In this document: one piece after another, positions 53,996 to 62,648 of the stretch
How positions within the stretch are numbered: position 1 is the first letter of the stretch
How the letters are laid out: each line of letters begins with the position of its first letter
DNA from: Bradyrhizobium sp. 190
Lineage (GTDB): Bacteria > Pseudomonadota > Alphaproteobacteria > Rhizobiales > Xanthobacteraceae
NCBI RefSeq assembly: GCF_023073415.1
Contig: NZ_JADPJL010000083.1
Span: forward strand, 1-64,000
Length of the DNA stretch: 64,000 nt
Direction: 5' to 3'
Notes under the pieces: model-generated
Told to the model about the DNA's origin: nothing
Seen by the model: the letters and a program-made list of their open reading frames with translations, nothing else
Databases searched by the model: none
Translations under genes and position numbers: made by a program

Positions 53996-55366
53996 ATGAC
54001 CCTTCGTCAAAGGGCTCTTCGAGCTGGAGCATGGACCGTCGCATCATACGGCGTTGAATTGTCAACGCGACTGCTCACGAATTTGGTTATGACGCGCCTT
54101 CTTTTCCCGGAAGCATTTGGCGTTGTGGCAGCTGCAACGGCGTTGATAGTCGGTCTTGGATTGTTGAGCGATTTCGGCGTAAGGGCTGTGATTATCCGCA
54201 GCCCTCATGGGGAAGATCCAAAATTCCTCCAATCGGCCTGGACATTTCAATGCTCCCGAGGCGTTCTGCTGTGGCTTGTATTGATCGTTGTCTGTGCCGT
54301 TCTCAACCTGCAGGCAATTCGCTCAACGCTGCCGCCGGAGAGCGTATTCGCGAATGTTCAATTTCCTTTCGTTACTTGTGTACTGGGAATTACTCTTGCC
54401 CTAAGCGGTTTTGAATCTACGGCAATTCCACTGAACACGAGACGGCTGAATTTTAGGGCAATAACCGTGCTCGATCTCACGGCCCGAACAACGTCCATCC
54501 CAATAATGATTGCTTTGGCCTACCTCTATCCCAGTGTGTGGTCCATCGTCGCTGGAAACGTCGTGGGCGGCATCATGCGCCTCGCCCTGTCGCATGCCAT
54601 CATTCCGGGCCCTCGGATGAAGTTTGTATGGCATCGAGAACATATCAAGGAAATTGTTGCTTTTGGAAAATGGGTCAACCTCTCGTCGATGGCCACATTC
54701 ATCAGTTCACAAAGCGACGTTCTTCTCCTTGGGGTCTGGCTAACGGGGCCGCTATTGGGAATCTACTTCATCGCGAAAACGCTAAGTGACGCGATCGAGA
54801 ATTTCGTTGAACGACTAAACAGCTCAATGACACTGTCCGTCCTGGGCGAGATCGCCAGAAAAAATCCTGGTGATCTCAAAGATCGCTATTATCGATTCAG
54901 ATTACCAATCGAACTCGTGGCCGCCGGTTCTGCAGGATTTCTTTTCGCGGCAGGCGACTTGATCGTGAATGTGCTTTATGACCCTCGTTATGCGGAAGCG
55001 GGCGTCATGTTGCGCATCCTTAGCTTTGCTCTCCTGCTCTACCCCAGCCTACTGATCCGCGGGGCTTTCGCAGTAGTCGGCAAACCAAATATAGTGGCCT
55101 GGATATCAGTTCTTCAGGCGATTTCGTTGGCTTGCTGCATGGTATTCGGATTCTATTTTTTCGGTGCTCTTGGCGGCATCGCTGGTGCAGTCGCTAGTCG
55201 CGCTATTCCGTCAGTTGCAATACTCTTGATAGCCCGTGGTGAGGGCTGGATAAGTCCAGCGAAAGAGCTACGCTGTGTTCCCATCTACGGTGTTGGATTC
55301 ATCCTCGGTAAGCTAGCCGTCTACGTTATGCACTTGATACCGATCGGCCTCGGCCACACGTTATAG
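53996..55366 (+). CDS. Oligosaccharide flippase (Wzx-like)
   Basis: The protein has 456 residues with about twelve to fourteen membrane helices, typical of the polysaccharide transporter/MATE-related Wzx family. The N-terminus TLRQRALRAGAWTVASYGVE is followed by TRLLTNLVMTRLLFPEAFGV, a common signature of these flippases. I chose the ATG at 53996 (GGAAC just upstream); a TTG at 53951 would add 15 residues. It flips the undecaprenyl-linked repeat unit for polymerisation by the neighbouring Wzy-like protein. Confidence 0.88.
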   Translation: MTLRQRALRAGAWTVASYGVELSTRLLTNLVMTRLLFPEAFGVVAAATALIVGLGLLSDFGVRAVIIRSPHGEDPKFLQSAWTFQCSRGVLLWLVLIVVCAVLNLQAIRSTLPPESVFANVQFPFVTCVLGITLALSGFESTAIPLNTRRLNFRAITVLDLTARTTSIPIMIALAYLYPSVWSIVAGNVVGGIMRLALSHAIIPGPRMKFVWHREHIKEIVAFGKWVNLSSMATFISSQSDVLLLGVWLTGPLLGIYFIAKTLSDAIENFVERLNSSMTLSVLGEIARKNPGDLKDRYYRFRLPIELVAAGSAGFLFAAGDLIVNVLYDPRYAEAGVMLRILSFALLLYPSLLIRGAFAVVGKPNIVAWISVLQAISLACCMVFGFYFFGALGGIAGAVASRAIPSVAILLIARGEGWISPAKELRCVPIYGVGFILGKLAVYVMHLIPIGLGHTL

Positions 55367-55416
55367 AGCTACTGGAAATTATAGGGCTACTGAAAATCGT
55401 TCGATCTGCCCAGGAC

Positions 55417-56454
55417 TTAGTTCAACCCTGCCCTCTTAGCTAGATACCACTCGCTCGTTTCTGCCAAGCCCACATCCAGCGGACGGGTTGGCTCGTATCC
55501 CAAAAGACGTTGAGCCTTGCTGATATCCGCGGATGATCGAACGATATCGCCTGCCCTAGGCTCGCGGTAGACGGGCCTTAGGTCTTTCACATCTGGGCAA
55601 TGTGGAACGAGAGCCCCCTGGATCATACCAAACAGCTCGTTCAGCGAGGTGCAACGACCGAGTGCAACATTGTAGATTTGATTTGTTGCGTCGGAGGATT
55701 CGATCGTTGCAGCCAGAATATTTGCTTGAACTACATTCTCGACATGACAAAAGTCACGACTAGCCTCTCCATCTCCATATATTTCCACTACATCTCCAGC
55801 GATCATCGCGTCCGTCCACCGTGGGATGACCGCAGAATATGGACCTTTAGGGTCTTGGCGGCGACCAAAAATGTTGAAGTAACGAAGCCCGATCGAATGA
55901 AAGGAAAAGTTTTTGCTAAAGACATCTGCGTAAAGTTCATTGACCAATTTAGTCACCGCGTACGGTGATAAAGGCCGGCCAATCACGTGCTCAACCTGAC
56001 GTGGCGCCACGTGATCACCGTAGGTCGAGCTGGACGCCGCAAAGACAAAGCGACGAACTGAAGCATCGCGCGATGCAACCAGCATATTAAGAAATCCATC
56101 CACGTTCACAAGATTAGTTGTTACCGGATCGCTGATTGACCAAGGCACACTCCCCAAGGCGGCTTGGTGCAGAACGTAGTCGACGCCAGCGACTGCCTCT
56201 CGACACAGTCGAGCGTCAACAACATCTCCCTCAATCACGCGAAAGCGAGAAAACTGGATAGGCGTGACCGAACTTCGCACTTCCTCAAGATTTCGGCGGC
56301 GGCCAGTCGAAAAATTATCCAAACCTATGACTGTTTGGTCGAGTCTTAACAATTCCTCGAGAAGGTTTGAGCCAATAAAGCCCGCAACACCCGTTATAAG
56401 CCATCGCTTGGGCTCAGCTTGCAAACTCTCACGCACCTGCTGATATCTAGACAT
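55417..56454 (-). CDS. UDP-sugar 4-epimerase (WbpP/TviC-like)
   Basis: The protein has 345 residues. NAD-binding motif TGVAGFIGSNLLEELL near residue 22; then LDNFSTGRRRNLEEVR, SSTYGDHVA and the catalytic Tyr in PYAVTKLVNELY. This is the extended SDR pattern of WbpP/TviC, which interconvert UDP-GlcNAc/UDP-GalNAc or their uronic acids. It would supply an N-acetyl-galactosamine-type precursor. It is on the minus strand, convergent to the Wzx gene, with the methyltransferase gene upstream on the same strand (86 bases). Confidence 0.87.
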   Translation of the reverse strand: MSRYQQVRESLQAEPKRWLITGVAGFIGSNLLEELLRLDQTVIGLDNFSTGRRRNLEEVRSSVTPIQFSRFRVIEGDVVDARLCREAVAGVDYVLHQAALGSVPWSISDPVTTNLVNVDGFLNMLVASRDASVRRFVFAASSSTYGDHVAPRQVEHVIGRPLSPYAVTKLVNELYADVFSKNFSFHSIGLRYFNIFGRRQDPKGPYSAVIPRWTDAMIAGDVVEIYGDGEASRDFCHVENVVQANILAATIESSDATNQIYNVALGRCTSLNELFGMIQGALVPHCPDVKDLRPVYREPRAGDIVRSSADISKAQRLLGYEPTRPLDVGLAETSEWYLAKRAGLN

Positions 56455-56540
56455 TACAGAATCATTTCTTAGTCACGCGCCTTAGCGGCGCGATTTGCCG
56501 CTTGCACGATACCCCCAACGGGAGCCAGCGCCTATCGCAC

Positions 56541-57497
56541 TCAACGAGGATTCGTAGGCTTTGCCTCATCCGCCTTTTGAAATACGGCCATTATAGTGTG
56601 CCCGTGAATTTTTGATTTTCTCAACCTAACCCACATTCTAAACAAATGGCTGATGCCCAACTTGTAGTAGATTGCTTGAGCGACACTGTTCGATAACGCC
56701 CTGCGCTCCATGACAGAGGCGTACCAATTCAGTTCCTCTAGAGGCTCAAATCTGATCGCCCTAAGGGAAAGCGGGAAAAAGTGAGTTAGAGCCGTTAGGC
56801 TTTCTTCAGTCCACAACCCCATGTGGTGCGGCGGCATATTGAGAACGGCATCGGGGTCCAAACCGACGAACCCGCCATTGTTGGGAACGCCCAAGATCAG
56901 CAAACCGCCGGGGCGAAGCACGCTTAAACAACTATCAAGAAAGGGTTTTACATCCGGTATGTGCTCGAGCACCTGAAACGAGCAAACACAGTCATAGGCA
57001 GGGCTGTTCTTGTTAGCGTGGTCCGCAATCAACTCTGTCCGCACATCGATGCCTCGCTGTCGCGCCTCCATTGCAGACGCCGAGTTCAACTCAAGCCCAG
57101 TTGTCTCGTGGCCGGCTTGGTTAGCCAAAACGACAAACGCTCCTTTCCCGCAGCCTACGTCAAGGACGCGACACGAACCCGGAATGAAGCTCAGCGCTTC
57201 CCGATATTCCCACTTGTCATCTTTGTAGGTTCCGTCGGTGGTCTTTTCCAACTCGCGATAGAGATGCTCCTTGCCGGTGAGGGAAAATGGATGATAGAAG
57301 CGGTAGCCAGTGGCGTTGCACTCGTAGATGTCGGCGGTGGCTAGACCGGCGAAATACTCCGATACATCGACCCCATAACCTTCCATGTAGCGCCTTACGA
57401 TTCGTTCGCGGTCGATCTCACCGACGCGTTCAGCGACAGCGCCATCAACGACCGGGCTTTCGATTTTTTCAGATTTGACCATTTTGGGGACCAACAA
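56541..57497 (-). CDS. SAM-dependent methyltransferase
   Basis: This 318-residue protein has a SAM-binding motif VLDVGCGKGAFVVLANQAGH near residue 115, followed by FQVLEHIPDVKPF (about 173-185), the pattern of class I methyltransferases with the motif Leu-Glu-His. The N-terminal 100 residues are extra, and do not look like a second known domain. It lies upstream of the epimerase gene on the same strand. It may methylate a sugar or lipid intermediate of the polymer. Substrate unknown. Confidence 0.83.
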   Translation of the reverse strand: MLVPKMVKSEKIESPVVDGAVAERVGEIDRERIVRRYMEGYGVDVSEYFAGLATADIYECNATGYRFYHPFSLTGKEHLYRELEKTTDGTYKDDKWEYREALSFIPGSCRVLDVGCGKGAFVVLANQAGHETTGLELNSASAMEARQRGIDVRTELIADHANKNSPAYDCVCSFQVLEHIPDVKPFLDSCLSVLRPGGLLILGVPNNGGFVGLDPDAVLNMPPHHMGLWTEESLTALTHFFPLSLRAIRFEPLEELNWYASVMERRALSNSVAQAIYYKLGISHLFRMWVRLRKSKIHGHTIMAVFQKADEAKPTNPR

Positions 57498-57730
57498 AAT
57501 TTAATCTTTCAATTCAAAGGTATTACTATAATCCTCCTTGAACCGCACTGAAAACCTCACCAGCACTTCGTATCACAGGTAGCCAAGGTTAATTGGCCGC
57601 ATCTCAGAGAGCCCGGGATTTTCAACTGATAATTTCATGATGTTGGATTCTCCATCGTATATAGCCATAAGCTATCGGGCGCTCTCCTGGGACCTTGCCT
57701 TAGGTGCACCCCAAACGACTTAGGTTATAA

Positions 57731-58954
57731 ATGAAAATCGCGATTTACGTACCCTCTTGGCCCGCGGGCTCAGTTGCGAATGGCATTGTTACCTACGCCT
57801 CACACCTTGTCCCAGCACTACGCGAACTGGGGCATGAAGTCTTCATACTGACGCCAAACTGCATCGGCGAATGCGATCGATTCACAATTGACTTGCGCAC
57901 TTTCTCATTTTCTCAGCCCTTACTCTCCCGCATCAGGTCGCGCATCTTTCCGCATCAATACATTCTCGAAGTACCCGCAATGCGAATTGCCGCGGCCGTC
58001 GAAGCTTTGAAAAACGAGCATCAAATCGACGTATTTGAAATGGAGGAGTCTTTCGGGTGGGGCGCAGCCGTTGCGCGGCTAAACGCTGTTCCTTTGGTTG
58101 TCAGGTTGCATGGTCCCGCTTTTCTCACCGCACGTTTCGGCAACCGCGGAGATGCCGTTCGCTACGCGCAAAAAGTAAGGTGTGAAGGCATCGGAATTGA
58201 AGCAGCAACTTTGGTGACGTCACCATCGCAAGCCGCCCTGACGGAGGTGAAGAGGCATTACAACATCAAATTGGAAAACTCGCGCGTGATTCCGAACCCC
58301 TCGGGTGCAAGTGCAAACACCGCCACCTGGCATTTGGACCAATCCGATATAAATCGCGTACTTTATGTGGGCAGATTCGATGAATTGAAGGGCGGTGACT
58401 TGGTGCTTCGTGCGTTCGGAAAGCTAGCCGAACAGTATCCAAGCCTTCGACTTACCTTCGTGGGTCCAGACGCCGGAATTCAAGACAATGACGGACGGAA
58501 CTATTCCTTTCAACAGTTCGTCGGTCAACACCTGCCAATTTCCGCCTCGTCTCGCATCGACTACCTCGGCAAGATATCTCATGCTGAGGTGATGTCGTTG
58601 CGACCTAACCACCTCTTTACAATCGTTGCATCACGATTCGAAATGTTCCCCTACGCTGTTCTTGAGGCAATGTCGGTTGGAAGTCCGGTCGTCGCGGCCA
58701 ATGTAGGTGGAGTTCCTGAGCTGATCTCACACCGACACAACGGACTTCTGTTTACTGGTCAAAATGTAGCCGAATTGAGTGAAGCTTGCAGGTCCTTGCT
58801 TGATGATCCCTCACTCGCCAAAGCCCTTGGATCCCAGGCAAAAAAGGATTGCATAACATCATTCAACTCACATCGAATCGCGATAGAGGCGACTAGCGCC
58901 TACCAGGCTGCAGCCGACATATTCACGTCTTCCGCAGCTGGCGGTTCAGCGTAG
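57731..58954 (+). CDS. Glycosyltransferase family 4
   Basis: The protein has 407 residues in the GT-B fold. The N-terminus MKIAIYVPSWPAGSVANGIV and the C-terminal donor-binding parts (VLYVGRFDELKGGDLVLRAF, then FPYAVLEAMSVGSPVVAANV) are characteristic. It transfers a sugar from a nucleotide donor in the cytoplasm. It is preceded by about 230 bases of AT-rich intergenic sequence containing its promoter and is convergent to the large Tat-exported protein. Confidence 0.88.
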   Translation: MKIAIYVPSWPAGSVANGIVTYASHLVPALRELGHEVFILTPNCIGECDRFTIDLRTFSFSQPLLSRIRSRIFPHQYILEVPAMRIAAAVEALKNEHQIDVFEMEESFGWGAAVARLNAVPLVVRLHGPAFLTARFGNRGDAVRYAQKVRCEGIGIEAATLVTSPSQAALTEVKRHYNIKLENSRVIPNPSGASANTATWHLDQSDINRVLYVGRFDELKGGDLVLRAFGKLAEQYPSLRLTFVGPDAGIQDNDGRNYSFQQFVGQHLPISASSRIDYLGKISHAEVMSLRPNHLFTIVASRFEMFPYAVLEAMSVGSPVVAANVGGVPELISHRHNGLLFTGQNVAELSEACRSLLDDPSLAKALGSQAKKDCITSFNSHRIAIEATSAYQAAADIFTSSAAGGSA

Positions 58955-59032
58955 TCTCGGCGAAAGGCGACCAGGTTATCCTAGAGGCAGACAGACAAGC
59001 ACATCTGCTTCTATTCGCAGAGACAGCCGAGG

Positions 59033-61729
59033 CTAGTTTATGCTGCGATTCCTGACTCCTTGCTGAAGCCACACCGGAGAGGCATCGCCCCATTCAGCAT
59101 TTCCGAAGCCATAAGCGGTTGGGAAATTATGTCCCCAGCGGAGGCCGGTTTGAATGTATTCGGCGGGCATTCCGGCGCCCGCGCCGAACTGGTTCATAAA
59201 TTTGAGCATTGCATCCGCCCATGACTGGCTCCGCTTCACAGCGCGCAAAAACATTTGCTGAGGAGTAAAGGCCACGAACTGGCCAAACGACAGGCTAGCC
59301 GTGGTGTTGTTAGAGAGTGTGATCGAGGTGCCTGATGCCGACAACACTGTTGTCCCTGCGGGGATACCATAGCCCGCAACAAAATATCCTGGCGCCAACG
59401 CCGCTACATAGGACGTATTCACTCCGGTTATCATGTTGGTCTTTCCGTCGATCGTTCCCTGGGCATACGGAAGGGTCCCCGTGACTTGACCACCTGCGCT
59501 GATAGCCTGAACGTTACGATCCCATCCACCCTCGTACATAATGACCGACTTGCCGTAGGATTTCATTTTGGAGATGTAGGCGGGCAGCAGAACCGTCCGG
59601 TAGCGATCCAATGTCTCGTTTCCGCCCAAGGCAGGATCAACTATCCCCTTCACGTATGCGGCGCATATCAATTCCTGAGCTGCAGCATTGCCGGTGCTCT
59701 TGGCCCAACTAAATGCATAGGCGTCAAGATTTGCGGTATCGAACGAAGTGCTCGTCAAGAAATATCCGCCGAACGAAAAGAAATCGTGGTGCGCCATCGG
59801 CGCTATAGTCGGTCCCCACACGTTCAATGGATCATTGAGATAGAACTTGCTTCCATCGATGCGCGCCAAGTTCAATCCTGAGATTCCAAGCGTGCCTTGA
59901 CCTGACAGAACAAATCGCAGACGCGAATTATTGAACGCGGATTTCTTGATATCTTCCACGTTTATGACTGAGCGAAGCGCGACCATGCTGGCGTAATCTG
60001 AAGCTCCCGCAGTTGGCCAACGGAGTGAGCCGCGATATGCGCAGTAATATGTTTGAGAAAAGCCGGCGCCGCCTGAGTTCCATGTCTCGTTGCTGAACTC
60101 GACAAACAGTTGCAGGCCGGAAGACAGTCCCTTGAAGCCATTGGCGCCGTTAAGAATGACGTTCACCGCCTGGATACCCCAGCTCGATTCCAATCCATAA
60201 TCCGGATCCATCGAACAAAGACCAAGGTGTGGGATGTTCGTCCACATATGAATTGGACGCGCCGGTCGCATCGCATTGACCTCGTTCACGAGCGCCGTGC
60301 AAATCTCCAGCGGTACACCGCCATCATGTCCGTTGTTTGCGCCTAGATCATTGAACATCCACACGCCGTAGACATAATTACCTGCGCCATCCGTCTGGGC
60401 CGCGATAGTCTTGTCAAAGACAAACGTCTTGTAATCTCCACTCGCGATGTAGCCGTTTCCGTAATACGAGGGAGGTGCCGTCGGAATCGGGAATGTGACT
60501 GGATAAGCCCCTCTTCCTCCCACATTTAGGCTGATGAATTGATTTGCCTGCGCAGCGCCCGAAAATGAACCGAATGTAGTTGTATCGATTCCGATCGAAT
60601 AATTGTCCTGATCGATAACCGTGATCGTGCAGGGCAGAAGATTCAGCTTTGGCATCACGCCGCTGGCGAACCTGTGTGAAATAATATCGCCTGTCGCAAA
60701 GCCATGAGCATTCGCGGTGACGCGCCCGGGATTCGAGTTGGTCACCGCCTTTATCGTTTTGGATCCGGCACGCACCATCCCTGAACCGATACGGCAGGTG
60801 ACAACTTCCCCTTGCAATGGCGTGGCCGGCGTCCCCGTTACGGACGCAAGAGAATACTGGTTCACTCCCGTTGTCTGGCCATACGGCGGCGATGCCACCC
60901 AATTTGTATTACCGCCCCCTCCTGCCGAACCTCCCCAAGCCGCATACGTGGGCAGCGTGCGACTGGTATCAAATCGCGTCTGCTTCGCATTGTTTCCGCC
61001 GACCCAATCCATAAATCGAATTGCACTTGGGCATAGATCGACCAACGACTGCTTGTAAGGCGTGCGGAAGATTTTTCCGGCTTGCAGATCAGCCTCGTCA
61101 GTCAATCGATAGAATTGCACGTTGCGCAACCGCGCACCTGTCCCATCTGTGGCGTAGACGATGACTGAGAAGAGTTGCGCCGGTCCACTAAAGCTCAGGA
61201 CGATGTAGGTATCGGAGCCAGAAGTCGTCTTCCACCGGTCGGACGAAACCTGAGTGGCGTTGGTGCTCTTGCTCGCCTGATAGGCCCAGGAACCAGCCTG
61301 CAGCGAGAGCCTAACCTCGCCGTTACCTTTCCATCGCAGCACGTAGTACTGGCCGCTCCCAACTTCTCCGTATTGAAACGAAGCGGGTATGCGTACTCCT
61401 CCACCAAAAGGCTTATTATCCGAAGCCTTTATGCTGATGACTGGATAGCCGTCCTTACCAATCGATTGCATCCATGTGGGCCCAGTGCTCCACGAATTTC
61501 CGACCGGACCAAACTGCTCCGCAATCAAGAAATGATCGATAAAGCGATACTCACCTCCGCCCGCAGCAAAGCCGATGTTGATGACCGAGCGCAGTGAAGC
61601 TGTACCGCTGCTGATGCTAGGCGCTGCCAGAGGCACTGGCCCCGCAAGCCCAGCGGCCGGCAGCATCGACGTCAGGGAAGCTACGCTCACGCCCCGCAGA
61701 AAGGTTCTACGGTTCATATTAGACGTCAT
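59033..61729 (-). CDS. Large Tat-exported protein, glycoside hydrolase clan A-like, with inserted beta domains
   Basis: The protein has about 898 residues. It begins with a twin-arginine signal (NRRTFLRGVSVASLTSML). I see hallmarks of a clan A (GH5/GH39-like) TIM barrel: LQLFVEFSNETWNSGG has the Asn-Glu acid/base pair (near residue 548), and GKSVIMYEGGWDRN has a Glu in the nucleophile position (near 733). Residues about 320-400 read like a small beta domain (RVTANAHGFATGDIISHRFA, with TITVIDQDNYSIGID), as in the E1-FCCH-like units of phage tail proteins. A second insert near 760-815 (VSYVAALAPGYFVAG-like, then TTVLSASGTSITLSNNTTAS) sits after the second Glu. I infer a periplasmic or secreted enzyme that trims the polymer made here. 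The start could also be TTG at 61741. Confidence 0.6.
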   Translation of the reverse strand: MTSNMNRRTFLRGVSVASLTSMLPAAGLAGPVPLAAPSISSGTASLRSVINIGFAAGGGEYRFIDHFLIAEQFGPVGNSWSTGPTWMQSIGKDGYPVISIKASDNKPFGGGVRIPASFQYGEVGSGQYYVLRWKGNGEVRLSLQAGSWAYQASKSTNATQVSSDRWKTTSGSDTYIVLSFSGPAQLFSVIVYATDGTGARLRNVQFYRLTDEADLQAGKIFRTPYKQSLVDLCPSAIRFMDWVGGNNAKQTRFDTSRTLPTYAAWGGSAGGGGNTNWVASPPYGQTTGVNQYSLASVTGTPATPLQGEVVTCRIGSGMVRAGSKTIKAVTNSNPGRVTANAHGFATGDIISHRFASGVMPKLNLLPCTITVIDQDNYSIGIDTTTFGSFSGAAQANQFISLNVGGRGAYPVTFPIPTAPPSYYGNGYIASGDYKTFVFDKTIAAQTDGAGNYVYGVWMFNDLGANNGHDGGVPLEICTALVNEVNAMRPARPIHMWTNIPHLGLCSMDPDYGLESSWGIQAVNVILNGANGFKGLSSGLQLFVEFSNETWNSGGAGFSQTYYCAYRGSLRWPTAGASDYASMVALRSVINVEDIKKSAFNNSRLRFVLSGQGTLGISGLNLARIDGSKFYLNDPLNVWGPTIAPMAHHDFFSFGGYFLTSTSFDTANLDAYAFSWAKSTGNAAAQELICAAYVKGIVDPALGGNETLDRYRTVLLPAYISKMKSYGKSVIMYEGGWDRNVQAISAGGQVTGTLPYAQGTIDGKTNMITGVNTSYVAALAPGYFVAGYGIPAGTTVLSASGTSITLSNNTTASLSFGQFVAFTPQQMFLRAVKRSQSWADAMLKFMNQFGAGAGMPAEYIQTGLRWGHNFPTAYGFGNAEWGDASPVWLQQGVRNRSIN

Positions 61730-61855
61730 AGTCAGGTCCAATCATCGTTAAGGGAAAATTTGAAGACGATTGATCGCGCGACCGAGCTGATTTTACCGCA
61801 GGCCCCGTCATCCACGCTAGTCTATCACTTCTCGGAAAACATTTAATTCGGCCCA

Positions 61856-62371
61856 TTAACCGCCGCGGAACGCCGCCGCGCCCGCATTCGCGGAGTTGTC
61901 AGCGGATTTGGCCTTGCCGGTCGGCCCCAGCGAATAGACCTCGTACTGGCTGTCGATGATGGCGTATTGATAAGGCCGCCCCCACGGATCAAGCAGGTTC
62001 TTCGCCTTCTTCAGATACGGGCCGTTCCAGCGGGGCGCCTCGGGCGGCGCCTCGACCAGGGCTTTCAGGCCGGCGCTGGCGCTCGGATAGGTGCCGTTTT
62101 CCATATAATAGAGCTCGAGCGCGGTCCCGATATTCTCGATCTGGAGCTGCACCGATTGGGTCTTGGCTTTGCCGAAATAACCCATCAGCTGCGGCGTCGC
62201 GATTGCCGTCAGAACCGCCAGAATGCCCATCACGACGAGCAATTCGAGCAGCGTATAACCCGCATTTTTACGGTCGCGGGACTGCAATGTCCCCGCCCGG
62301 AACAGCCTTCCGACACGGGGTCTCGCCCTGTCCAATATCTTGGCCAACATCCTGATCGCCCCTGAATTCAT
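61856..62371 (-). CDS. gspG: GspG-type major pseudopilin, lone gene
   Basis: The protein has 171 residues. The type IV prepilin-like cleavage site G-YTLLELLVVMGILAVLTA is followed by the pseudopilin helix and the GspG end (EAPRWNGPYLKKAKNLLDPW, then GRPYQYAIIDSQYEVYSLG). It has an unusually long leader: about 37 residues before the cleavage Gly instead of the usual 6-15. I chose an ATG at 62371; another at 62350 would shorten the leader to about 30, and TTG at 62416 would lengthen it. The rest of a type II secretion operon is not in the window. It is transcribed toward the Tat-exported protein gene, 126 bases upstream of it. Confidence 0.82.
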   Translation of the reverse strand: MNSGAIRMLAKILDRARPRVGRLFRAGTLQSRDRKNAGYTLLELLVVMGILAVLTAIATPQLMGYFGKAKTQSVQLQIENIGTALELYYMENGTYPSASAGLKALVEAPPEAPRWNGPYLKKAKNLLDPWGRPYQYAIIDSQYEVYSLGPTGKAKSADNSANAGAAAFRGG

Positions 62372-62648
62372 CTTCGTGAATTTCCGCGAACGATACTGTT
62401 GGCTACCGGTGTTCAAAGGGTTTACGAATGGAACCCGCTGGGAAGACGGTCAACGTCAAGTAACGGAGATCGGGAAAGCTAATTATATTTGCAGAAGGGC
62501 TTATTCAGGGCCGCGGCCGTCTGGTAAATACCAAATTAAACTGACGCTGTCCGGGCCAATCATTTAATCCGCGATTCCGGCAGGTTCGAAAGACTGGAGC
62601 ACCACATGCGGCGCCCACTCCGCCGGCGCCTTGGACGAGATTGAGCAT

